A program made the position numbers and the translations under genes. From contig MGPB01000021.1 in the NCBI GenBank assembly GCA_001795455.1, positions 372,001 to 436,000 of the forward strand: a DNA stretch of 64,000 nucleotides, in the 5' to 3' direction. Of the stretch, positions 1 to 10,413 are shown piece by piece. Below the pieces are notes generated by a model. It did not search any database and was not told the origin of the DNA. It saw only the letters and a list, made by a program, of their open reading frames with translations. Origin of the DNA: Curvibacter sp. GWA2_63_95. Its GTDB lineage: Bacteria; Pseudomonadota; Gammaproteobacteria; Burkholderiales; Burkholderiaceae_C. The stretch's first letter is position 1, and the number at the start of each line of letters is the position of its first letter.

Positions 1-2
1 TC

Positions 3-1052
3 GACCGCATCACTGTCAAGATCTACAAAGACAACACGGCCCGCCTCGAAGCCCTCAAAGCCGGGGAGTTTGACCTGATGCGCTTCTTCTCGGCTGGCGA
101 CTGGGCGCGCCGCGTGAATGGCCGCAAATTCGACAGCGGCGAGTTGGTGAAAGCCGAGTTCACGCACCGCCTGCCGACCGGGTTTCAAAGCTATGTGCTG
201 AACACCCGGCGCAGCAAGCTGCAGGATGTGCGGGTTCGCCAGGCGTTGGGGCTGGCGCTGGACTATGAGTGGATGAATCGCCAGATGTTTTACGGAGCCT
301 ACCAGCGTGTGCAGGGCCTGTTTGGCAACACGGCGTGCCAGGCCGTGGGGGCCCCGTCGGCAGAAGAGCTGCTGCTGTTGAACCCCTGGCGACAGCAGCT
401 CCCGGCCCCCGTGTTTGGCCCCATGGCCCTGGCGCCTCGCACCGACGGCGAGGGCTCTTTGCGTGCCAACCTGCGGCAAGCCCAGCAGCTGCTCAAGGAC
501 GCGGGCTGGACCTACCGCAACGGTGCCTTGCGCAACGCCAAGGGCGAGTCCTTTGAACTGGAGTACCTGGACAGCAATGAATCCGGTGCACGCGTGGTAA
601 CGCCATGGGCCCGCAATCTGGAGAAAATTGGCGTCAAACTCAATTTCAGGCCGGTGGACTTTGCGCTCTACCAGCAGCGCCTGCAAAAGTTTGACTTTGA
701 CATCACCTCCATCGCCTACGGCGGCACCCACAACCCCGGCCAGGAATACGCCGACCTGTTCGGCAGCCAGGCCGCCACCACCGAGGACTCCGGCAATTTG
801 GCCGGTGTCGCCAGCCCGGTGGTCGACGCCCTGGTGCGCAGCCTGAGCAGCGCCAAACGCCAGCAGGACTTGCTGCCCGCCTGCCGCGCACTCGACCGGG
901 TGATTGGTCACAGCCATGTGCTGGTGCCTCAGTGGTCGGCCAGCACCCACCGGCTGGCTTACAACGCCTGGCGCCTGGACAAGCCCGCCCGCATGCCGCC
1001 TTACGCAGCGGGTGAGGGCTGGGCCATTGACACCTGGTGGGCAAAGCAATGA
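3..1052 (+). CDS. Peptide ABC transporter substrate-binding protein, C-terminal part (YejA-like, SBP family 5)
   Basis: This is the periplasmic binding component of a peptide importer, truncated by the left edge. The frame is open from base 3, so about 349 C-terminal residues are visible and the signal peptide and N-lobe are missing. Family 5 features seen are the KAGEFD segment near the start, the VRQALGLALDYEWMN helix, and the late segment in which asparagine and proline residues precede the EY..LF motif. The stop is followed 100 bases later by two permeases and a double ATPase in the same direction, which fits a yejABEF-type operon. The 99-base gap before the permease holds a GC-rich repeat. 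The exact substrate (oligopeptide, or a microcin C-like peptide) cannot be decided from sequence. Confidence 0.9.
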   Translation, partial: DRITVKIYKDNTARLEALKAGEFDLMRFFSAGDWARRVNGRKFDSGELVKAEFTHRLPTGFQSYVLNTRRSKLQDVRVRQALGLALDYEWMNRQMFYGAYQRVQGLFGNTACQAVGAPSAEELLLLNPWRQQLPAPVFGPMALAPRTDGEGSLRANLRQAQQLLKDAGWTYRNGALRNAKGESFELEYLDSNESGARVVTPWARNLEKIGVKLNFRPVDFALYQQRLQKFDFDITSIAYGGTHNPGQEYADLFGSQAATTEDSGNLAGVASPVVDALVRSLSSAKRQQDLLPACRALDRVIGHSHVLVPQWSASTHRLAYNAWRLDKPARMPPYAAGEGWAIDTWWAKQ

Positions 1053-1069
1053 TGCCCCCACGCGCCACC

Positions 1070-1132
1070 GCTGCGCGGGTCGCTGCCCCCCAAGGGGGCC
1101 CCCGCGCCTTGGGGCGGCCCGGCGGCGCTCGC
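1070..1132 (+). repeat. GC-rich intergenic repeat, copy 1
   Basis: This 60-odd base GC-rich block sits between the binding protein and the first permease. It contains a hairpin (GCCCCCC, AAG, GGGGGC). Its right half, CGCGCCTTGGGGCGGCCC followed by GGCGGCGCTC (1103-1130), recurs almost perfectly in reverse complement at 40550-40577. Both copies lie at gene boundaries, so this looks like a REP-like intergenic repeat. It could affect mRNA stability between the binding protein and permease genes. That role is inference. Confidence 0.6.
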
Positions 1133-1151
1133 CCGTCTCCATAATCGCCGC

Positions 1152-2177
1152 ATGTTTCTTTATTCCCTCAAACGCTTGGCGCTTATGCTGCCCACGCTGC
1201 TGGGCGTGTTGCTGCTGACCTTTGCGGTGATCCAGTTTGTGCCCGGTGGCCCGGTGGAGCAGTACCTGGCGGAAGCCCGGGCTGCGTCGGGCACCGGTGC
1301 TGAAGGCGGATTGAGCTACCGGGGCTCCCAGGGGGTGGACCCCAAGCGTATTGAACAAGCCAAAGCCTTGTACGGCTTTGACAAGCCGGCGCCTGAGCGC
1401 TTTTGGCAGATGCTGGTGCAGTTTGCGCAGTTTGATTTGGGAAAGAGCTTTTTTCAGAACAAAGACGTGGCGACCCTGATCTGGGAGAAGCTGCCTGTCT
1501 CCATGAGTCTGGGCCTGTGGACTTTCTTTATCAGTTACCTGATTGCGGTACCCCTGGGCGTGGCCAAGGCCGTGCGTGCCGGGTCGCGCTTTGACCTGCT
1601 CACCACCATGCTGGTGCTGGTGGGTTATGCCATCCCCGGTTTTGTCCTGGGGGTGGCCTTGCTGGTCATTTTTGGTGGGCAGCTCCAATGGTTTCCCTTG
1701 CGCGGCCTGACTTCGGCCAACTGGGAGGCGATGGGTTGGGGCGCGCGCGTGGTGGACTACCTGTGGCACATCGCCATGCCCATTACCGCCATGGTGCTGG
1801 GCAGCTTCGCGGTGACGGCCATGCTGACCAAAAACGCCTTTCTCGAAGAAATTCGCAAACAGTATGTGGTGACCGCCCGGGCCAAAGGTTTGTCTGAGCG
1901 GCAGGTGCTGTGGAAACATGTCATGCGCAACGCCTTGATTCCCATCATCACCGGGTTTCCGGCCGCGTTTGTAGGCGCATTCTTTACCGGCTCCCTGTTG
2001 ATCGAAACCTTGTTTTCGCTCGATGGCCTGGGCCTGCTGAGCTACGAGAGCGTGATCCGTCGCGACTACCCGGTCGTCATGGGCACGCTCTACCTCTTCA
2101 CGCTGATCGGCCTGGTCACCAAGCTGATTTCCGACCTGTGCTACGCCTGGGTGGACCCCCGTGTCACCTTTGACTGA
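1152..2177 (+). CDS. yejB: Peptide ABC transporter permease (YejB type)
   Basis: Inner-membrane permease subunit of the peptide importer, 341 residues. The N-terminus carries the family 5 permease signature (RLALMLPTLLGVLLLTFAVIQ) as the first membrane segment. A large periplasmic loop follows, then five further hydrophobic segments. The cytoplasmic EAA loop that docks the ATPase is at about residues 232-262 (YVVTARAKGLSERQVLWKHV, then MRNALIP). The protein ends in WVDPRVTFD, typical for the family. The following permease gene overlaps its end. The gene symbol follows family resemblance, and the length matches E. coli YejB well. Confidence 0.9.
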   Translation: MFLYSLKRLALMLPTLLGVLLLTFAVIQFVPGGPVEQYLAEARAASGTGAEGGLSYRGSQGVDPKRIEQAKALYGFDKPAPERFWQMLVQFAQFDLGKSFFQNKDVATLIWEKLPVSMSLGLWTFFISYLIAVPLGVAKAVRAGSRFDLLTTMLVLVGYAIPGFVLGVALLVIFGGQLQWFPLRGLTSANWEAMGWGARVVDYLWHIAMPITAMVLGSFAVTAMLTKNAFLEEIRKQYVVTARAKGLSERQVLWKHVMRNALIPIITGFPAAFVGAFFTGSLLIETLFSLDGLGLLSYESVIRRDYPVVMGTLYLFTLIGLVTKLISDLCYAWVDPRVTFD

Positions 2178-2181
2178 ACCC

Positions 2182-3225
2182 ATGCCACCCAACCCCGCCC
2201 ACAGCCAAAGCCCCAGCCGCCGCGCCTGGCAGCGCTTTCGGCGCAACCGCCTGGGTTTCGCCAGCCTGGTGGTTTTTTGTACGTTGGTGCTGGTCAGCCT
2301 GGTGGCAGAACTGGTGTCCAACGACCGGCCGCTGGTGGTGGTCTACCAGGGGCAGATCTACTGGCCCATGGTGCGTGACTACCCCGAGACCACCTTTGGC
2401 GGCGACTTTGCCACGCCCACCGACTACCTGGACCCCTTCATTCAGCAGCGCCTGGCCGAGCCCGGCAACTGGGCACTGTTCGCACCCAATACCTACGGCC
2501 CCAAGACGCTGAACTACTTTGCCCCCGCGCCCAACCCGGCGCCGCCCAGCCGTGCCAACTGGTTCGGCACCGACGACCGGGGGCGCGATCTGCTGGCGCA
2601 ACTGATCTATGGTTTTCGTGTGAGCGTGCTGTTTGCGCTGGCGCTGACCTTCACCGGTGTGGTGCTGGGTGTGGTCACCGGCGCCATCCAGGGATTTTTT
2701 GGGGGCAAGACCGATCTGGCCTTTCAGCGTTTTATCGAAGTCTGGGGCGCCATGCCCGAGCTGTACCTGCTCATCATCTTCAGTGCCGTGTTTGCGCCCA
2801 GCATTGCGCTGCTGCTGGTGCTGCTGAGCCTGTTTGGCTGGATGGGCCTGTCCGACTATGTGCGCGCCGAATTCCTGCGCAACCGCCAGCTGGACTACGT
2901 GCGCGCCGCACGGGCCCTGGGCGTGTCCAATTGGAAAATCATCACCCGCCATGTGCTGCCCAACAGCCTGACACCCGTGGTCACCTTTTTGCCCTTCCGC
3001 ATGAGCGGTGCCATCTTGGCGCTCACCTCGCTGGACTTTCTGGGCCTGGGTGTGCCGCCTGGTACGCCGTCGCTGGGCGAGCTGCTGTCGCAGGGCAAAA
3101 ACAATATTGATGCATGGTGGATTTCTCTCTCCACCTTTGCCGTGCTGGTGGTCACGCTGTTGCTGTTGACCCTGATGGGCGACGCCCTGCGTGATGCGCT
3201 GGACCCCCGGAAGCAGGACACATGA
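2182..3225 (+). CDS. yejE: Peptide ABC transporter permease (YejE type)
   Basis: Second inner-membrane permease, 347 residues from the ATG at 2182; a GTG at 2161 overlapping the end of the previous gene is an alternative start and would add seven residues. The N-terminus (RRAWQRFRRNRLGFASLVVF) is the OppC-type leader before the first membrane helix. A long periplasmic insert holds the PETTFGGDF and WFGTDDRGRD motifs characteristic of YejE/OppC proteins. The EAA loop is at about residues 230-262 (DYVRAARALGVSNWKIITRH). The C-terminus DALRDALDPRK is standard. The stop overlaps the start of the ATPase gene by four bases (ATGA), indicating translational coupling. Confidence 0.9.
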   Translation: MPPNPAHSQSPSRRAWQRFRRNRLGFASLVVFCTLVLVSLVAELVSNDRPLVVVYQGQIYWPMVRDYPETTFGGDFATPTDYLDPFIQQRLAEPGNWALFAPNTYGPKTLNYFAPAPNPAPPSRANWFGTDDRGRDLLAQLIYGFRVSVLFALALTFTGVVLGVVTGAIQGFFGGKTDLAFQRFIEVWGAMPELYLLIIFSAVFAPSIALLLVLLSLFGWMGLSDYVRAEFLRNRQLDYVRAARALGVSNWKIITRHVLPNSLTPVVTFLPFRMSGAILALTSLDFLGLGVPPGTPSLGELLSQGKNNIDAWWISLSTFAVLVVTLLLLTLMGDALRDALDPRKQDT

Positions 3226-4823
3226 ACGCCTCCACCTCATTGTTGGATGTGCGTGGTCTGCGCGTGGCTTTTGACGGCCGGGAGGTGGTTCATGGCGTGG
3301 ACTTCCTTGTTCGGCCCGGTGAAAAGCTGGCGCTGGTGGGCGAGTCAGGCTCCGGGAAAACCGTCACCGCGCTGAGCTTGCTAGGCCTGGCCCACGGTGC
3401 ACAGGTGCAGGGCAGTGCACGCTTTGGTCAGGCTGCGCCGGTCAATCTGCTGGGCCTGCCGGAGCGCCAGTTACGGGCCATCCGCGGGCAAGAGATCGCC
3501 ATGATCTTTCAAGAGCCCATGACGGCCCTGAACCCGGTGTTGACCATAGGCGAGCAGATTGCCGAGATTTTGCAGCTAAAACAAGGCCTAGACCGCGTGG
3601 AGTCTTCGCAAGCAGCTATTCAATTGATAGCAGATACCGGCATTGCCGAGCCTGCGCGCCGGTACAAGGCCTATCCGCACCAGCTGTCAGGTGGCCAGCG
3701 CCAGCGCGCCATGATCGCCATGGCGCTGGCCTGCAAACCCAAGCTGTTGCTGGCCGACGAGCCCACCACCGCGTTGGACGTGACGGTGCGCCGCCAGATC
3801 CTCGATTTGCTGGACCAGCTGCAGCACCAACACGGCATGGCCGTGCTGCTAATCACCCACGACCTGAACCTGGTGCACCAGTTTGCCGACCGTGTGGCGG
3901 TGATGGAGGCCGGGCACATCGTGGAGCACGGTGCCGTGGCCGATGTGTTTGCCCAGCCACAGCACGCCTACACCCGGCGCCTGCTGGACAGCCGACCTGT
4001 CCGCCACGTGCTGCCGGCCCAGCCAGATGCCGAAGTGCTGCTGCAGGGTGAAGGTCTGCGCGTGGGCTACCCGGTGCCGCTGGGCGGCGTGAAGGGTTGG
4101 TTTCGGTCTGGCGAGTTTGTGGCCGTGCAGGGCGCCGACTTTGCCGTGCCCGCCGGCCAGACGCTGGGGGTGGTGGGCGAGTCGGGCTCCGGCAAATCCA
4201 CTCTGGCGCTGGCGGCCCTGGGGTTGCAGCGCTGTTCGGGCCGTTTGTCGGTGCTGGGCCAGGCCTGGGGGCAGGGCGCTACTGTCGACAAAGCCCTGCG
4301 CCAGGGGCTGCAGGTGGTGTTTCAGGACCCGTTCTCGTCCCTGTCGCCGCGGCTGACGGTAGAAGAAATTGTGGGCGAGGGCCTGCTGGTGCATGCGCCG
4401 CAGCTGGACACTGCGGCCCGTCGCCGCCAGGTGCAGGAAGCGCTGGAGGTGGTGGGGCTGACGGATGCCCAGTTTCCCGGCCTGCTGGAGCGCTACCCAC
4501 ATCAATTTTCCGGTGGCCAGCGCCAGCGCCTGGCCATTGCCCGGGCGCTGATCGTGCAGCCACGCCTGCTGGTGCTGGATGAGCCCACCAGCGCGCTGGA
4601 CGTGACCATGGCCCAGCAAATCCTGCAGTTGCTGCAACGTCTGCAGGCCGAAAGAGGGCTGGCCTACCTGCTGATCACCCACGATGTGGCCGTGATCCGG
4701 GCCATGGCGCACCATGTGGTGGTTATGCAAGCCGGGCATGTGGTGGAAAGTGGCCCTGTGGAGCGGGTACTGGATGCGCCGCAGCACGGCTACACCCGAA
4801 CCCTGTTGGCGGCAGCCGAATAG
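3222..4823 (+). CDS. yejF: Peptide ABC transporter ATPase, two nucleotide-binding domains (YejF type)
   Basis: Cytoplasmic energy-coupling subunit with two ABC domains in one chain, 533 residues. Domain 1 has Walker A GESGSGKT near residue 40, signature LSGGQRQR near 156 and Walker [13 protein letters not shown] near 176. Domain 2 has GESGSGKST near 319, FSGGQRQR near 429 and [12 protein letters not shown] near 449. All catalytic motifs are intact, so both sites should hydrolyse ATP. Residues 116-137 of domain 1, between the Q-loop and the signature, are encoded by a copy of the 65-bp dispersed repeat in antisense orientation. By comparison with E. coli YejF as I recall it, the segment does not lengthen the protein. 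Confidence 0.93.
   Translation: MNASTSLLDVRGLRVAFDGREVVHGVDFLVRPGEKLALVGESGSGKTVTALSLLGLAHGAQVQGSARFGQAAPVNLLGLPERQLRAIRGQEIAMIFQEPMTALNPVLTIGEQIAEILQLKQGLDRVESSQAAIQLIADTGIAEPARRYKAYPHQLSGGQRQRAMIAMALACKPKLLLADEPTTALDVTVRRQILDLLDQLQHQHGMAVLLITHDLNLVHQFADRVAVMEAGHIVEHGAVADVFAQPQHAYTRRLLDSRPVRHVLPAQPDAEVLLQGEGLRVGYPVPLGGVKGWFRSGEFVAVQGADFAVPAGQTLGVVGESGSGKSTLALAALGLQRCSGRLSVLGQAWGQGATVDKALRQGLQVVFQDPFSSLSPRLTVEEIVGEGLLVHAPQLDTAARRRQVQEALEVVGLTDAQFPGLLERYPHQFSGGQRQRLAIARALIVQPRLLVLDEPTSALDVTMAQQILQLLQRLQAERGLAYLLITHDVAVIRAMAHHVVVMQAGHVVESGPVERVLDAPQHGYTRTLLAAAE
3567..3633 (-). repeat. 65-bp dispersed repeat, copy 1 (inside yejF, antisense)
   Basis: Read on the minus strand this copy begins GCTATCAATTGAATAGCTGC and continues with TTGCGAAG, CTCCACGCGG, CTAGG and GTTTTAGCTGC. 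It aligns without gaps to the nine other copies in the window. It encodes the yejF peptide segment [20 protein letters not shown], which closely resembles the segment encoded by the truB copy. Confidence 0.8.
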
Positions 4824-4881
4824 TTCCTTACGAATCAAGGGTCTTAGCACAGTTTTGGAGTACAATCCAAAGCTCACGACC

Positions 4882-4911
4882 AAACGGGCGGGTAACTACC
4901 GCCCGTTTTTT
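4882..4911 (+). terminator. Rho-independent terminator or attenuator ahead of rimP
   Basis: A ten-pair stem (AAACGGGCGG, loop GTAACTA, CCGCCCGTTT) runs into eight T residues (4906-4913). It lies 58 bases after the yejF stop and 47 bases before rimP. It may simply end the yej transcript. However, a good -10 hexamer TACAAT lies at 4861-4866, just upstream, so it could also be an attenuator in the leader of the rimP-nusA-infB operon. Confidence 0.8.
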
Positions 4912-4957
4912 TTGGTCGATTGTTTTTCACTCACGCATTCAGGCAGGCTTTACCGAC

Positions 4958-5551
4958 GTGGCATTACAGGAAATCGTTGAACAAACCGTAGCAGGACTGG
5001 GATATGACCTGGTGGAGATTGAGCGCTCCGCCGGAGGCTTGCTGCGCATCACCATCGATTTGCCCTGGACCGCACCCGTGGAAGGGCAGGCTTCCGTTGA
5101 GCAGTTTGTGAATGTGGAAGACTGTGAAAAAGTGACACGCCAGCTGCAGTTTGCACTGGAGGTGGACGGCGCGGAATACAAGCGGCTCGAGGTGTCCTCG
5201 CCCGGTATTGACCGTCCCTTGCGTCACACCCAGGATTTTGAGCGTTTTGCGGGTCAGATCATCGACATCACCCTCAAAGCGCCCATGGGGGCAGCGGCCA
5301 ACGGCCAGGTCAATGCCAACCGCAAGAAATTTCGTGGCACGTTGGAGCGTGTGGTGGCGGCTGACGGCGCCGTGGGTTGGCAAATCGTCTGGAGCGATGC
5401 GCCCGAGCCCAAGCCCGGACAAAAAGTCAGCAAAAAACGTGTGCTCCCGCCGCTGCAGGCGCTGGGTTTTACGTTGGACGAGCTGCGCGACGCACGGCTG
5501 GCACCGATTGTGAGTTTCAAGGGCCGCGGAAACGCTGGCTCTGCGGAGTAA
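4958..5551 (+). CDS. rimP: Ribosome maturation factor RimP
   Basis: Cytoplasmic factor needed for maturation of the 30S subunit. The 197 residues start at a GTG (4958) giving [20 protein letters not shown], with AGGCAGG ten bases upstream. The conserved RimP core is visible: [17 protein letters not shown], then the hallmark [12 protein letters not shown] near residues 80-90, which opens the C-terminal SH3-like domain. The protein is somewhat longer than E. coli RimP (about 150), with an insert after [11 protein letters not shown]; this seems usual in the family of this group. It is first in the rimP-nusA-infB-rbfA-truB series, 76 bases before nusA. Confidence 0.95.
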   Translation: MALQEIVEQTVAGLGYDLVEIERSAGGLLRITIDLPWTAPVEGQASVEQFVNVEDCEKVTRQLQFALEVDGAEYKRLEVSSPGIDRPLRHTQDFERFAGQIIDITLKAPMGAAANGQVNANRKKFRGTLERVVAADGAVGWQIVWSDAPEPKPGQKVSKKRVLPPLQALGFTLDELRDARLAPIVSFKGRGNAGSAE

Positions 5552-5627
5552 GTCGTACGGCTGGATTCCAGCTGGCGTGTCCCCCAAGTTTGTTTGTATT
5601 GATCAGAGTGTTCAGGAGAGTCATGGC

Positions 5628-7124
5628 ATGAATCGCGAACTGTTAATGCTGGTGGAAGCAATTTCCCGAGAGAAAAACGTGGAACGTGACGTGGTGTTGG
5701 GCGCTGTGGAAGCAGCCCTGGCCCAGGCCACCAAAAAGCTGTACCCCGGCGAAGTGGATATCCGCGTCGCGCTGGACCGTGATAGCGGCAACTACGAAAC
5801 CTTCCGCCGCTGGCACGTGGTTCCCGATGAAGCCGGCCTGCAATTGCCTGACCAGGAAATTCTGCTGTTTGAAGCCAAAGAGCAGATCGCCGACATCGAA
5901 GTCGACGAGTACATCGAGGAACCCGTGGCCTCGGTGCCCATCGGCCGTATTGGTGCCATGGCGGCCAAGCAGGTCATTCTGCAAAAGATTCGTGATGCAG
6001 AGCGTGAGATGCTGCTCAACGACTTCATGTCGCGTGGCGAAAAAATCTTTGTCGGCACTGTCAAGCGCTTGGACAAGGGTGACATCATTGTGGAGAGCGG
6101 CCGCGTTGAAGGCCGTCTGCGCCGCAGCGAGATGATCCCCAAGGAAAACCTGCGCACCGGTGACCGCGTGCGTGCCATGATCATGGAAGTGGACCTGACG
6201 CTGCGTGGCGCCCCCATCTTGTTGTCGCGCTCGGCCCCGGAGTTCATGATCGAGTTGTTCCGCCAGGAAGTGCCTGAAATTGAACAAGGCCTGCTGGAGA
6301 TCAAGTCCTGCGCCCGTGATGCCGGCTCCCGCGCCAAGATTGCTGTGCTCTCGCACGACAAGCGCGTGGACCCCATTGGCACCTGCGTGGGTGTTCGCGG
6401 GACCCGCGTCAACGGCGTGACCAACGAGCTCGCTGGCGAGCGCGTGGACATCGTGCTGTGGAGCGAAGACCCTGCCCAGTTCGTGATTGGCGCCCTGGCT
6501 CCGGCCAATGTGTCTTCCATTGTGGTGGACGAAGAGCGTCACGCCATGGATGTGGTGGTGGACGAGGAAAACCTGGCAATCGCGATTGGCCGTGGCGGTC
6601 AGAACGTGCGCCTGGCCTCCGAGCTGACCGGCTGGAAGATCAATATCATGGACGCGGCAGAAAGTGCCCAGAAGCAGGCCAACGAGACGGACTCGGGTCG
6701 CAAGCTGTTCATGGAAAAGCTGGATGTGGACGAGGAAATCGCCGACATCCTGATTGCAGAGGGTTTCACCAGCCTGGAAGAAGTGGCTTACGTGCCGCTG
6801 CAGGAAATGCTGGAAATCGAGAGCTTTGACGAAGACACGGTGCACGAGTTGCGCAACCGCGCCAAAGATGCCCTGTTGACCATGGAAATTGCCCATGAAG
6901 AAAGCGTCGAAGAAGTCTCGCAAGACCTGCGTGACCTCGAAGGCCTGACCCCCGAGCTGATCGGCAAACTGGCAGATGGTGGTGTGCACACCCTTGATGA
7001 CCTGGCTGATCTTGCCGTTGACGAACTTACAGATATCACTGGCCAGTCTGCGGACGAAGCCAAGGCCCTGATCATGAAGGCGCGCGAACATTGGTTTACC
7101 AATGACGCCGCTTCTCAAGAGTAA
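5628..7124 (+). CDS. nusA: Transcription termination/antitermination factor NusA
   Basis: RNA polymerase-associated elongation factor for pausing, termination and rRNA antitermination, 498 residues. The start at 5628 ([18 protein letters not shown]) is chosen because it matches the family N-terminus and has AGGAGAG seven bases upstream; an upstream in-frame extension exists but is not family-like. Domains in order: N-terminal polymerase-binding domain (1-125), S1 (about 135-200), KH1 and KH2 (about 200-345, with [15 protein letters not shown] and [17 protein letters not shown]), and two C-terminal acidic repeats (about 360-490). The acidic repeats are those found in E. coli NusA. Probably co-transcribed with rimP and infB. 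Confidence 0.97.
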   Translation: MNRELLMLVEAISREKNVERDVVLGAVEAALAQATKKLYPGEVDIRVALDRDSGNYETFRRWHVVPDEAGLQLPDQEILLFEAKEQIADIEVDEYIEEPVASVPIGRIGAMAAKQVILQKIRDAEREMLLNDFMSRGEKIFVGTVKRLDKGDIIVESGRVEGRLRRSEMIPKENLRTGDRVRAMIMEVDLTLRGAPILLSRSAPEFMIELFRQEVPEIEQGLLEIKSCARDAGSRAKIAVLSHDKRVDPIGTCVGVRGTRVNGVTNELAGERVDIVLWSEDPAQFVIGALAPANVSSIVVDEERHAMDVVVDEENLAIAIGRGGQNVRLASELTGWKINIMDAAESAQKQANETDSGRKLFMEKLDVDEEIADILIAEGFTSLEEVAYVPLQEMLEIESFDEDTVHELRNRAKDALLTMEIAHEESVEEVSQDLRDLEGLTPELIGKLADGGVHTLDDLADLAVDELTDITGQSADEAKALIMKAREHWFTNDAASQE

Positions 7125-7148
7125 CGGTCATGAAAGGTTACACAGAAT

Positions 7149-10025
7149 ATGTCCAGTACGACCGTTGCCGAGTTTGCCAATGAACTCAAAAAATCCACCG
7201 ATACATTGCTTGAACAACTGAGGGCTTCAGGCGTCCCCAAGGCCTCGGCCACGGACGTCCTGACCGATGGTGACAAACACAGCTTGTTGAACTACTTGCA
7301 AAACAGCCATGGCACTGCCAGTCCAGAGCGTAAAAAAATTACGCTGGTGAAGAAGCAGACCACCGAAATCAAGCAGGCCGATGCCACCGGCAAGGCCCGG
7401 ACCATCCAGGTCGAAGTGCGCAAGAAACGTACGTTTGTGCGCCGCGATGATGGCGTGGATGTGCCGTCCGATGCGCCTGAGCTGGAGTCGGAAGTGCCTG
7501 AGTCTGCTGCGCCTGCGATTGACCACGCCGAGCTGACACGCCGCGAAGAAGAAGCCCGCCGTCAGGCGGAGCTGATCCGCCGCCAGGAAGAAGATCTGGC
7601 CGAAAAACGCCGTGTGCGTGAAGACGCCGAAAAGCGCGAGCGTGAAGCGGAAGAGCGTGCCGCCAATTACGCGGCCGCCGAAGCACTGAAAAAGAGCCAG
7701 TTGAGCGCGACCGAAGCGGAAGCCTCGGAAGAGGCTGCACAAGCGGCCGCAGCGCGTGCCGCGGCGCAAGTGGAGGCGCGCGAAACCGCCGCCGCCGAAT
7801 CCAAGGTCCGTGCGGAAGAGGAATCTGCCCGCGCCGTGGACTTGGGTGACCGCCGCCGCAAGGCCGAGGCAGAAGCCGCGGCCATTCGCCTGATGATGTC
7901 GGCACCCAAGAAGGTGCTGGTGGCCAAGAAGCCAGAAGAGGCCAAGCCCGCAGTGGATGCCAAGGCTGGCATGAAGGGCACCTTGCACAAGCCCGCTGCA
8001 GGCTCTACGGTTGCCAAGCCCGCCAAACCGGGTGCTGGTGCACCCGCTGGCAATGCAGGCGCAGGCGCCGGTAATAAAGAGGTCAAGTCCGCCAAGCTGT
8101 CCAGCAGCTGGGCTGGCGACCCTGCCAAGAAGAAGGAACTCAAGACCCGTGGCGACACCGGTGCTGGTGCTGGACGCTCCAGCAACTGGCGCAGTGGTCC
8201 GCGTGGCCGCCGTGGCAACGACCGTGACCGCGATGACCAGCACAGCCAGGCAGCGCCTGTAGAGGCACGCGTCATTGAAGTGCACGTGCCGGAAACCATC
8301 ACCGTGGCCGAACTGGCCCACAAGATGGCCATCAAGGCATCTGAGGTGATCAAGTCGCTGATGAAGATGGGCCAGATGGTCACCATCAACCAGCCACTGG
8401 ACCAGGACACCGCCATGATCGTGGTGGAAGAAATGGGCCACAAAGCGATTGTGGCTGCCCTGGATGATCCTGAGGCCTTTACCGACGACGATGTGCAAGG
8501 CCAGGAGGCAGTATCGCTGCCGCGCGCGCCTGTGGTGACCGTGATGGGCCACGTGGACCACGGCAAGACCTCGCTGCTGGACTACATTCGCCGCGCCAAA
8601 GTGGCGGCTGGTGAAGCCGGTGGCATTACCCAGCACATTGGTGCCTACCATGTGGAAACTCCACGCGGCATGGTGTCCTTCCTGGACACCCCGGGTCACG
8701 AGGCGTTCACCGCCATGCGTGCCCGCGGTGCGCAGGCGACCGACATCGTGATTCTGGTGGTGGCGGCAGACGACGGCGTGATGCCCCAGACCAAGGAAGC
8801 CATCAAGCACGCGAAAGCGGCTGGGGTCCCACTGGTGGTGGCCATTACCAAGTCCGACAAGCCTGATGCCAACCCCGAGCGCGTGAAGCAAGAGCTGGTG
8901 GTGGAGGAGGTGGTGCCGGAAGAGTACGGTGGAGATTCTCCTTTCGTGCCGGTGTCCTCCAAAACAGGCATGGGTATTGACGCCCTGCTCGAGCAAGTGT
9001 TGCTGCAAGCCGAAGTGCTGGAACTCAAGGCCCCGGTGGATGCCATGGCCAAGGGTCTGGTCATCGAAGCCAAGTTGGACAAGGGCCGCGGCCCGGTGGC
9101 CACGGTACTGGTGCAGTCCGGTACCTTGAAAGCAGGTGACGTGGTGCTGGCGGGACAGACCTATGGACGCGTGCGCGCCATGCTGGACGAGAACGGCCAG
9201 AAGATCGAAACCGCGGGTCCTTCCATCCCGGTGGAAATCCAGGGCTTGACCGAAGTTCCCCAGGCCGGCGATGAGTTCATGGTGATGTCGGACGAGCGCC
9301 GTGCCCGTGAAATCGCCACCTACCGTGCTGGCAAGTTCCGCAACACCAAGCTAGCCAAACAACAAGCCGCCAAGCTGGAGAATATGTTCTCCGACATCGG
9401 TGCGGGCGACGTCAAGATGTTGCCCATCATCGTCAAGGCTGACGTGCAAGGTTCGCAAGAAGCGCTGGCGCAGTCGCTGCTCAAGCTGTCGACCGACGAA
9501 GTCAAAGTGCAAATGGTGTACTCCGCCGTGGGTGGTATCAGTGAGTCTGACATCAACCTGGCCATCGCCTCCAAGGCCATCGTGATCGGCTTCAACACCC
9601 GTGCCGACTCCGGTGCGCGCAAGTTGGCCGAAGGCAACGGCGTTGACATTCGTTACTACAACATCATTTACGACGCCGTGGATGAGTTGAAGGCGGCGAT
9701 GTCCGGCATGCTGGCGCCCGAGAAACGCGAAGAGATCATCGGTATGGCCGAAATCCGCACCGTGTTCGTGGCGTCCAAGATTGGTACGGTCGCCGGTTGT
9801 ATGGTCACTGCAGGTTTCGTCAACCGCAACGCGCATTTCCGCTTGTTGCGCGACAACGTGGTGATTTATACCGGCGAGCTGGATTCGTTGAAGCGCATGA
9901 AAGACGATGTGCGCGAAGTCAAGGAAGGCTTCGAGTGCGGTATCAAGCTCAAGAACTACAACGACATCAAGGAAGGTGATCAGCTGGAGTTCTTCGAGGT
10001 CAAGGAAATCGCCCGTACGCTGTAA
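7149..10025 (+). CDS. infB: Translation initiation factor IF-2
   Basis: GTPase that places initiator tRNA on the ribosome, 958 residues. The order is: an IF2_N-type domain at 1-50, a long charged Glu/Ala/Arg-rich coiled region and a Lys/Ala/Gly-rich linker to about 370, a second IF2_N domain ([20 protein letters not shown]) near 380, the G domain from about 462, then domains II, III and the tRNA-binding IV. G1 is GHVDHGKTS and G3 is DTPGHEAF. G4 reads TKSDKPDAN where NKxD is usual, a tolerated replacement in several GTPases. It follows nusA by 24 bases. Confidence 0.97.
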   Translation: MSSTTVAEFANELKKSTDTLLEQLRASGVPKASATDVLTDGDKHSLLNYLQNSHGTASPERKKITLVKKQTTEIKQADATGKARTIQVEVRKKRTFVRRDDGVDVPSDAPELESEVPESAAPAIDHAELTRREEEARRQAELIRRQEEDLAEKRRVREDAEKREREAEERAANYAAAEALKKSQLSATEAEASEEAAQAAAARAAAQVEARETAAAESKVRAEEESARAVDLGDRRRKAEAEAAAIRLMMSAPKKVLVAKKPEEAKPAVDAKAGMKGTLHKPAAGSTVAKPAKPGAGAPAGNAGAGAGNKEVKSAKLSSSWAGDPAKKKELKTRGDTGAGAGRSSNWRSGPRGRRGNDRDRDDQHSQAAPVEARVIEVHVPETITVAELAHKMAIKASEVIKSLMKMGQMVTINQPLDQDTAMIVVEEMGHKAIVAALDDPEAFTDDDVQGQEAVSLPRAPVVTVMGHVDHGKTSLLDYIRRAKVAAGEAGGITQHIGAYHVETPRGMVSFLDTPGHEAFTAMRARGAQATDIVILVVAADDGVMPQTKEAIKHAKAAGVPLVVAITKSDKPDANPERVKQELVVEEVVPEEYGGDSPFVPVSSKTGMGIDALLEQVLLQAEVLELKAPVDAMAKGLVIEAKLDKGRGPVATVLVQSGTLKAGDVVLAGQTYGRVRAMLDENGQKIETAGPSIPVEIQGLTEVPQAGDEFMVMSDERRAREIATYRAGKFRNTKLAKQQAAKLENMFSDIGAGDVKMLPIIVKADVQGSQEALAQSLLKLSTDEVKVQMVYSAVGGISESDINLAIASKAIVIGFNTRADSGARKLAEGNGVDIRYYNIIYDAVDELKAAMSGMLAPEKREEIIGMAEIRTVFVASKIGTVAGCMVTAGFVNRNAHFRLLRDNVVIYTGELDSLKRMKDDVREVKEGFECGIKLKNYNDIKEGDQLEFFEVKEIARTL

Positions 10026-10037
10026 GCGAAAGAGTCC

Positions 10038-10409
10038 ATGGTGCGCAAAAAATCTTCCACCCCCAACCGCAGCTTTCAGGTGGCCGACCAGATCCAGAGG
10101 GATCTGGCCGAGCTGATCGCGCGCGAGCTGAAAGACCCGCGGGTGGGCATGGTGACGATCCAGGGCGTCGAGGTGACGCCGGACTACGCCCACGCCAAGG
10201 TGTTTTTCAGCCTGCTGGTGGGTGATCCGGTGGAAACGGCCGAAGGCCTGAATCAGGCGGCGGGCTTTTTGCGTGCCGGTCTGTTCAAGCGTCTGCACAT
10301 CCATACCGTGCCCACCTTGCACTTCATCTTTGACCAGACCACCGAGCGTGCGGCCGATATGAATGCGCTGATTGCGCGTGCCGTGTCTTCCCGCGCAAAA
10401 GAGGACTGA
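10038..10409 (+). CDS. rbfA: 30S ribosome-binding factor RbfA
   Basis: Small KH-fold protein that binds the 30S subunit during late 16S rRNA maturation and cold adaptation. It has 123 residues, normal for the family. The N-terminus [18 protein letters not shown] and the segment [20 protein letters not shown] are the family signature, followed by [20 protein letters not shown] near the C-terminus. It starts 12 bases after infB and its stop is four bases before truB, so it is clearly in the operon. Confidence 0.96.
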   Translation: MVRKKSSTPNRSFQVADQIQRDLAELIARELKDPRVGMVTIQGVEVTPDYAHAKVFFSLLVGDPVETAEGLNQAAGFLRAGLFKRLHIHTVPTLHFIFDQTTERAADMNALIARAVSSRAKED

Positions 10410-10413
10410 CACG

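Noticed and set aside
2164..3240. Minus-strand open frame of 358 codons opposite yejE
   Set aside because: Same reasoning: the yejE protein is certain and the antisense product is low-complexity.
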